NCBI GenBank assembly: GCA_026389675.1
Contig: JAPLHJ010000155.1
Span: 1 to 9,884, forward strand
Source: Chloroflexota bacterium
GTDB taxonomy: Bacteria > Chloroflexota > Dehalococcoidia > GIF9 > UBA5629
DNA: 9,884 nt
Direction of reading: 5' to 3'
Part shown: one piece after another, positions 5,021-9,884 of the stretch
Position numbering within the stretch: the stretch's first letter is position 1
Layout: each line of letters starts with the position of its first letter
Made by a program: the position numbers and the translations under genes
The notes under the pieces: model-generated
The model's database searches: none
What the model was told of the DNA's origin: nothing
The model's input: the letters and a program-made list of their open reading frames with translations, nothing else

Positions 5021-6566
5021 AGAGGGTCTGCCGGATAATACGCTCGAGACTGTAGTACCGCAGGCGGAAGTTCAACGTGTAATTAAGCCGGCGCCGCCGC
5101 GCTACCGCAATGAGATCGCGAAATATATTATCAGGCGCAGCGCCGATTGCAAGCTGTGCGGCAAATGCGTCGAGGTATGCCCGCAGGGGGTGCACGTTCT
5201 CAAGCCGGGCTACAAGTACTTCGCTGCCCCGCACCAGAATGTGTGTATCGGCCCGGCCTGCAAGGACACAGGCCATTATTGCGTGGATCTATGCCCTAAC
5301 AAGGCGCTGCGCATGGTGGAAAATCCCATGATGAAGGTGTTGGGCGATTACCGCTGGACGCCCGACCTGATCCTGGCTACATGGAAGATGGCCGAGACCG
5401 GGGCGCCTCCCCCGGCGGAGTATGGTTACGAATATAATTGCGGCAATTCCGGCGGGGGATTTGACCGTATCAGGTTTAAATTTCCTGCCAGGCCGCCGGT
5501 TGAATTGAGCCCGGACGATATAGACACCAGCTTGCAACTTAATCGCCGCAACGACGGGAGGCCTCAGATTAAAATCGGCGTGCCCTGGTACGGAGGCGGC
5601 ATGTCGTACGGGTCGGTGAGCAACGTTACGCAGCTATCCAAGGCCCGCGCTGCCGTGGCTTTCAACACCTTTACCTGTACGGGAGAAGGTGGTTACATGG
5701 AGCGCCTGAGGCCTTATGACGACCATACCATCACGCAGGTTGCCACGGGGTTATTCGGTGTGCGGGAGGAGACCATCCAACGCGTGCGCATCGTGGAATT
5801 CAAATACGCGCAGGGCGCCAAACCGGGTCTGGGAGGCCACCTGCTGGCGGATAAGGTCACACCATCCGTGGCCAGGATGAGGGAAACGGTTACCGGCATC
5901 TCGCTTTTTTCACCGTTCCCCTTTCATAGCGTTTATTCTATCGAAGACCATAAGAAACATATGGACTGGATAAAGCATATCAACCGGAATGCCCTGGTCT
6001 CAGCCAAGGTTTCGACCCCGTCGGATGTTGATATGGTTGCCGTGGGCAGCTATTCAGCCGGAGCGCATATCGTTCACCTGGACGGCGGTTACGGCGGTAC
6101 CGGCGCTGCCCCTGACATAGCTAAGAAAAACATCGCTATGCCCATTGAATATGCCATTATCAAAGTGCATGATTTCCTGACCCGTGAAGGTGTGCGCGAC
6201 AGGATAACACTGATAGCCAGCGGCGGGTTAAGAAATGCCCATGATATAGCCAAGGCCATCGCCCTCGGCGCGGATGGCGTAGTTGTCGGGACCGGTGAAC
6301 TGGTAGCTTTGGGATGTCTGCGCTGCGCACGCTGTGAAAGCGGACGGGGCTGCCCGCGCGGCATAGCTACCACGGACGCGGAACTGCAGGGGCAGTACAC
6401 GGTCGAATGGGGCTCACAACGGATAATCAACCTTTATAACGCCTGGCGTATCGAATTGGTAGAGATACTGCGCAGGTTTGGTATACGCAGGGTCAGCGAG
6501 TTGCGGGGCCGCACAGACCTCCTCATGCATCTTGATTACAGTAACGATACGGAGCAGGCCGGATGA
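4986..6566 (+). CDS. gltB2: ferredoxin-fused glutamate synthase FMN/Fe-S subunit (GltB2-type)
   Basis: The FMN-barrel subunit of an archaeal-type/ferredoxin glutamate synthase, 526 residues, which joins 2-oxoglutarate and ammonia and reduces the imine to glutamate. An N-terminal ferredoxin region has C55/C58/C61/C65 and then C87/C92/C99/C103, the second set with unusual spacing. The barrel carries GMSYG (205-209), CTGEGG (231-236), QGAKPGLGG (276-284), YSIEDH (317-322), DGGYGGTGA (366-374) and GGLRNAHDIAKAIALGAD (413-430). The Fe-S motif near the end is C444/C447/C450/C456. I choose TTG 4986 because AGGAGG at 4974-4979 stands 6 nt before it; a longer frame from TTG 4962 would start ahead of that ribosome binding site. 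It overlaps the upstream gene by 35 nt and the next by ATGA, so translation is probably coupled. The glutaminase partner is the next gene. No GltD is seen. Confidence 0.88.
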   Translation: MASSLVPEKIIKEGLPDNTLETVVPQAEVQRVIKPAPPRYRNEIAKYIIRRSADCKLCGKCVEVCPQGVHVLKPGYKYFAAPHQNVCIGPACKDTGHYCVDLCPNKALRMVENPMMKVLGDYRWTPDLILATWKMAETGAPPPAEYGYEYNCGNSGGGFDRIRFKFPARPPVELSPDDIDTSLQLNRRNDGRPQIKIGVPWYGGGMSYGSVSNVTQLSKARAAVAFNTFTCTGEGGYMERLRPYDDHTITQVATGLFGVREETIQRVRIVEFKYAQGAKPGLGGHLLADKVTPSVARMRETVTGISLFSPFPFHSVYSIEDHKKHMDWIKHINRNALVSAKVSTPSDVDMVAVGSYSAGAHIVHLDGGYGGTGAAPDIAKKNIAMPIEYAIIKVHDFLTREGVRDRITLIASGGLRNAHDIAKAIALGADGVVVGTGELVALGCLRCARCESGRGCPRGIATTDAELQGQYTVEWGSQRIINLYNAWRIELVEILRRFGIRRVSELRGRTDLLMHLDYSNDTEQAG

Positions 6567-9220
6567 ACCGCGAAACGATAGGACAACTGCTTCTTTCCAG
6601 GAAAAGACTGGCAGGTGAGTTGCAGCCGGCTACAACTGAGAGGAAGATTGAGGAAGAGGGCGGCTGCGGTGTCGTCGGTTTGTGCTGCTCGGAGCCAGTA
6701 GCGGCCAGACACATTTACGAGCCGTCAAGGCAGATGCATAACCGCGGCAACGGCAAGGGTGGCGGCATTGCCGCGCTTGGCTTCATACCGGAACAGCTTG
6801 GCGTAAGCCGCGAAGTGCTGGATAACTGCTACATGATCCACGTGGCATTCCTTGATACAGGCATAAGGCCTCAGCTTGAGGATAAATATATCAAAGCCAA
6901 TTTTAATGTAGCCACTACGCAGAAACTTGAAACCCTGGATGACTGGAAAGCAGTTGATGGCCTTGAAGCCAAACCTCCCGATGTTTACCGCTATTTTGTC
7001 CACGTGAAAGGTGATGTCCTTAATTCGTTTGTAAAGGCTAACGGCTTCACCGGCCTGACGAGAGAGGAGGCCGGGGCCGAGTTCGTCAACCAGAACAGCA
7101 TACGGCTTAACCAGGAATACTATGCTTCACTGGGCGAACAGAAGGCCTTCGTAATGTCCGAAGGCAAAAACATCATGATCCTCAAGGTGGTCGGATACGC
7201 GGAGGCTATCGTAAAGTACTACAAGCTCGAAGAGCTGTGCGCCCATGTATGGATAGCCCACCAGCGCTTCCCGACCAAGGGCCGCGTATGGCACCCGGGA
7301 GGCGCCCATCCCTTCGGCGGTATAAACGCCGCGCTGGTGCACAACGGTGACTTTGCCAATTACCACTCGGTGTGCGAATACCTGGCCGAGAGGCATATCT
7401 ATCCGCAATTCCTCACAGACACCGAAGTTTCCATTTTATTGTTTGACCTGCTGGAGCGCACCTACCATTATCCGTTGGAATATATTATCGAGGCCCTGGC
7501 GCCTACGTCCGAGCTGGATTTCGACCGCCTGCCGAAGGACAAGCAGTCGCTTTACAGGGCGCTACAGGCCGCCCATATGCATGGGTCGCCCGATGGCCCC
7601 TGGTTCTTTATTATCGCACGCTCGCTGCCGCAGAAGGGTGCCTTCCAGCTAATGGGTATCACGGATACCGCTATGCTGCGACCCCAGGTATTCGCTTTCT
7701 GCGATGGGGAAGTGCAGGTTGGGCTGATAGCGTCCGAGAAACAAGCCATAGACGCTACACTGCTGAGCCTGCACACGGATGACAGCCGGATATGCCCGGT
7801 CGCGGACCGGTACTGGAACGCCAGGGGTGGCAGCCATACCGACGGCGGAGCTTTTATCTTTGACCTGGAACCTGATAAGTCCGGCAGGCTGCGTATGTCC
7901 TGTAGCGACAAGTTTGGCACACCCGTTCCCATGCCAACCGGTGGCGAGGCCTGTGATTTTACCGCTGCCGTACCGGAAGTCGCAGGCGATATCATGGATA
8001 GCCTCAAACAGAGCTTTGAAAAGAGGAGCGCGCCTGACATTTTTGAGTACCTCTCCGGCGGCATACGGAAGTGGCCTTTCGCAGAGATCCGGGCGGCCTT
8101 AGCTTACTTAATTGAGCTTTCAAAGGAGCCTAAGGGCAGTTCAGCGGCTATCGAAGCCCTTACACTGCTCAACGATCGCAGGTATCCCGTGGGTATTAAG
8201 AAACGCAACCACATCCTCTACCTGGTACGCAGTGCTTTAAACGCGGTATTCAGCGGTCTCTCTAAATTTGATGGGAGTGGTCCTGCCGGGGGTGGGTATC
8301 GCCTGATAGACCACGGGACACGCGGACTGCTGAGGCCGCCGCAAAACAATGAAACCACCCTGGTGATAGATGCCATGGGCTTTGATCCGGAAGGTGAAGG
8401 CTGCGATGCCACCCTGCTGATGGATGCCTATCTAAAGGGATGGCGGCGATTCATCAGCTTTAATTGCATTGGGCAACGGTTCACCGGTTGCGGTCTCGGG
8501 CCTGACTCCGATAGTGTGACTATAGACGTTTACGGCAGCTCCGGGGATTACTTAGCTTCAGGTATCGATGGGCTGACCATTACCGTCCATGGCAACGCGC
8601 AGGACCAGGTCGGCCAGATTATCAAACGCGGCAAGCTCGTTATTTACGGTGACGTTGGGCAGACCTTTATGTATGGAGCCAAAGGAGGCTCCATCTACGT
8701 CATGGGCAATGCCGCCGGGCGGCCGCTTATCAACTCGGTGGGCAGGCCCAGGGTTGTGATCAACGGCACCTGCCTTGATTTCCTCGGTGAGTCATTTATG
8801 GCCGGTGATGTGCTCAACGGCGGCGGGTTTGTCATACTGAATGGCGTGACATTTGACGATGAAGGGAATCTGATTGCCTTGAAGGAACCATACCCGGGCA
8901 GTAACCTTTTCTCGCTGGCTTCGGGAGGAGCTATTTACATACGGGACCCGCGCCAGCAGGTCGTCTGGCAGCAGTTGAACGGATGCGGTTTCTACCGCAT
9001 GGCCGATGAGGACTGGGATCTGATACTGCCCTACCTCGAGGAAAATGAGCGGCTCTTCGGTATCAAGGTTGAAGAATTGCTGACCGTGGATGGCAAGAGG
9101 CTCGATCCATCCGAGGTTTACCGCAAAGTCGCGCCGGTTAAAATCGCGGCGCTGGGCAAGAAAATCGAGGGGGCTGTTGTCACCGAGACCGACCTGTTGA
9201 CTGTATCGACCGGGGAATAA
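6563..9220 (+). CDS. glutamate synthase glutaminase plus GXGXG fusion (GltB1-GltB3 type)
   Basis: An 885-residue fusion. Residues 35 to about 440 are a class II glutamine amidotransferase: C35 (GGCGVVG) is the likely nucleophile, freed by removal of a 34-residue propeptide, with RFPTKG (235-240) and HNGDFANY (261-267 region) as substrate-binding landmarks. A helical linker (about 475-590) leads to the GXGXG beta-helix domain (about 598-830), seen in its repeated short strands such as VYGSSGDYLASG and VMGNAAGRPL, homologous to the C-terminal domain of GltB. In classical bacterial GltB these parts sit in one chain around the FMN barrel; here the barrel is the separate upstream gene. Together the two genes would provide glutaminase, synthase and scaffold domains. 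ATG 6563 overlaps the previous stop (ATGA), with GGAG at 6551-6554. hdrC follows after 19 nt. Confidence 0.9.
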   Translation: MNRETIGQLLLSRKRLAGELQPATTERKIEEEGGCGVVGLCCSEPVAARHIYEPSRQMHNRGNGKGGGIAALGFIPEQLGVSREVLDNCYMIHVAFLDTGIRPQLEDKYIKANFNVATTQKLETLDDWKAVDGLEAKPPDVYRYFVHVKGDVLNSFVKANGFTGLTREEAGAEFVNQNSIRLNQEYYASLGEQKAFVMSEGKNIMILKVVGYAEAIVKYYKLEELCAHVWIAHQRFPTKGRVWHPGGAHPFGGINAALVHNGDFANYHSVCEYLAERHIYPQFLTDTEVSILLFDLLERTYHYPLEYIIEALAPTSELDFDRLPKDKQSLYRALQAAHMHGSPDGPWFFIIARSLPQKGAFQLMGITDTAMLRPQVFAFCDGEVQVGLIASEKQAIDATLLSLHTDDSRICPVADRYWNARGGSHTDGGAFIFDLEPDKSGRLRMSCSDKFGTPVPMPTGGEACDFTAAVPEVAGDIMDSLKQSFEKRSAPDIFEYLSGGIRKWPFAEIRAALAYLIELSKEPKGSSAAIEALTLLNDRRYPVGIKKRNHILYLVRSALNAVFSGLSKFDGSGPAGGGYRLIDHGTRGLLRPPQNNETTLVIDAMGFDPEGEGCDATLLMDAYLKGWRRFISFNCIGQRFTGCGLGPDSDSVTIDVYGSSGDYLASGIDGLTITVHGNAQDQVGQIIKRGKLVIYGDVGQTFMYGAKGGSIYVMGNAAGRPLINSVGRPRVVINGTCLDFLGESFMAGDVLNGGGFVILNGVTFDDEGNLIALKEPYPGSNLFSLASGGAIYIRDPRQQVVWQQLNGCGFYRMADEDWDLILPYLEENERLFGIKVEELLTVDGKRLDPSEVYRKVAPVKIAALGKKIEGAVVTETDLLTVSTGE

Positions 9221-9239
9221 CCGTGAGCCAGGGATTATT

Positions 9240-9809
9240 ATGACGATAAAAATTAGCCAAACACCAGCGGGCGCCGGCCTCAAACCGGTCGTAGAAGAGA
9301 TGTCCGGCGTCAGCCTGGACGCCTGTTACCAGTGCAGGAAATGCTCAGCAGGCTGCCCTGTGGCCGGACCGGCGAAGTCGGCGCCGTCGGAGATTATCAG
9401 GAGGTTGCACCTGGGGGCCGGGGACGAACTCCTGGAGAACAGCCTTGTGTGGATGTGCCTTTCCTGCGAAACCTGCTACGGCCGTTGCCCGATGCAGATA
9501 AATTCCGCTGCGGTTATCGATGCCCTGCGCAGTTTGGCCCTCGCCAGGGGATCCAAAGTGCCTGAAGGCAACATGCCGCTGTTTAACCGCATGTTCCTGG
9601 CCAATGTCAGGATTTTCGGGCGCTCCTACGACCTGTCCATGATCGCCGGCTACAAGCTCGGGAGCGGCTCATTGATGAGCGATACGGGTAAATTCCCCAC
9701 TATGTTGAAGAAGGGGAAAATGGCCATTCTCCCGCCGTCCGGCGCCGACAAAAAGGCCGTAAAGCGCATTTTTGAAAAGGCCATGCCGGGTAAAGGAAAA
9801 AAGAAATGA
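9240..9809 (+). CDS. hdrC: heterodisulfide reductase subunit C-like Fe-S protein
   Basis: A 189-residue soluble protein with two classical [4Fe-4S] motifs: C29/C32/C35/C39-P and C73/C76/C79/C83-P, the arrangement of HdrC and of related dicluster proteins. In Hdr complexes HdrC passes electrons between the flavin-bifurcating HdrA and the HdrB catalytic site. The length is usual for HdrC. The tail is strongly basic (GKGKKK). It has no membrane helices, so it is not the HdrE/DsrM type. ATG 9240 is preceded by AGGGA (9230-9234), 5 nt upstream. Its stop overlaps the start of hdrB by ATGA, the standard hdrCB coupling. Placement 19 nt after the glutamate synthase gene indicates cotranscription. The true substrate is unlikely to be CoM-S-S-CoB in a bacterium; bacterial Hdr-like proteins serve other low-potential partners. 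Confidence 0.9.
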   Translation: MTIKISQTPAGAGLKPVVEEMSGVSLDACYQCRKCSAGCPVAGPAKSAPSEIIRRLHLGAGDELLENSLVWMCLSCETCYGRCPMQINSAAVIDALRSLALARGSKVPEGNMPLFNRMFLANVRIFGRSYDLSMIAGYKLGSGSLMSDTGKFPTMLKKGKMAILPPSGADKKAVKRIFEKAMPGKGKKK

Positions 9810-9884
9810 AATACGCATATTATCCGGGGTGCTCGTCACATTCCACTGCCCGTGACATGCACGAGTCGGCCATAGCTGTGGCAC
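9806..9884 (+). CDS. hdrB: heterodisulfide reductase subunit B-like protein (5' end only)
   Basis: Only the first 26 codons are in the window. They read MKYAYYPGCSSHSTARDM and onward, the hallmark N-terminus of HdrB, whose first cysteine-rich CCG-type region begins with YYPGC. HdrB carries the noncubane [4Fe-4S] clusters at the heterodisulfide site in methanogens. The ATG overlaps the hdrC stop (ATGA) and AAAGGA at 9792-9797 supports the start. The gene continues past the right edge; hdrA would be expected next, by analogy with known clusters, but cannot be seen. Confidence 0.88.
   Translation, partial: MKYAYYPGCSSHSTARDMHESAIAVA

Noticed and set aside
7552..8064. Minus-strand open frame of 170 codons
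   Set aside because: Lies wholly opposite the glutaminase domain and shows no family resemblance; a shadow frame.

Overview
The window looks like the chromosome of an anaerobic bacterium of moderate GC content. A Chloroflexota of the Dehalococcoidia type is my best guess. The reasons are a small zinc-ribbon protein with a CxxC-x17-CxxC domain beside a glycine-rich RRM protein, a bacterial NrpR-type regulator, and a folate/heterodisulfide-reductase gene set typical of anaerobic C1 metabolism. The phylum assignment is inference; no rRNA or other marker gene is present. All genes are on the + strand.

Left part (1-1092): a gene-free leader with a good sigma70-type promoter (131-159) and a long predicted 5' UTR, then two small nucleic-acid-related genes. 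The first encodes a double zinc-ribbon protein (288-590) and the second an RRM protein with a Gly-rich tail (671-1030). A strong hairpin lies between them (605-635), and a textbook intrinsic terminator closes the unit (1061-1092).

Right part (1126-9884): a perfect consensus promoter (TTGACA-N17-TATAAT) drives what appears to be one long operon with very short gaps or overlaps. The order is an NrpR-like winged-helix/DUF128 regulator (1192-2205), an MvhD-type [2Fe-2S] protein (2227-2655), a MetF-type methylenetetrahydrofolate reductase (2693-3595), a ferredoxin-fused but degenerate glutamate-synthase-barrel paralogue (3611-5020), a ferredoxin-fused glutamate synthase FMN-barrel protein with the expected motifs (4986-6566), a fused glutamine-amidotransferase plus GXGXG protein (6563-9220), HdrC (9240-9809), and the first 26 codons of HdrB (9806 onward, cut by the window edge).

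The idea I find most interesting is that this operon puts the parts of a MetF-HdrABC-MvhD electron-transfer complex, of the kind described for acetogens such as Moorella, around a complete ferredoxin-type glutamate synthase, under a regulator family that senses 2-oxoglutarate in methanogens. GltD, the NADPH-oxidising small subunit of classical bacterial glutamate synthase, is absent from the window. The arrangement suggests that the glutamate synthase draws electrons from ferredoxin or from the Hdr module, linking C1/folate redox to ammonia assimilation. This is a hypothesis from gene order and motifs. HdrA, MetV and GltD could lie beyond the right edge.
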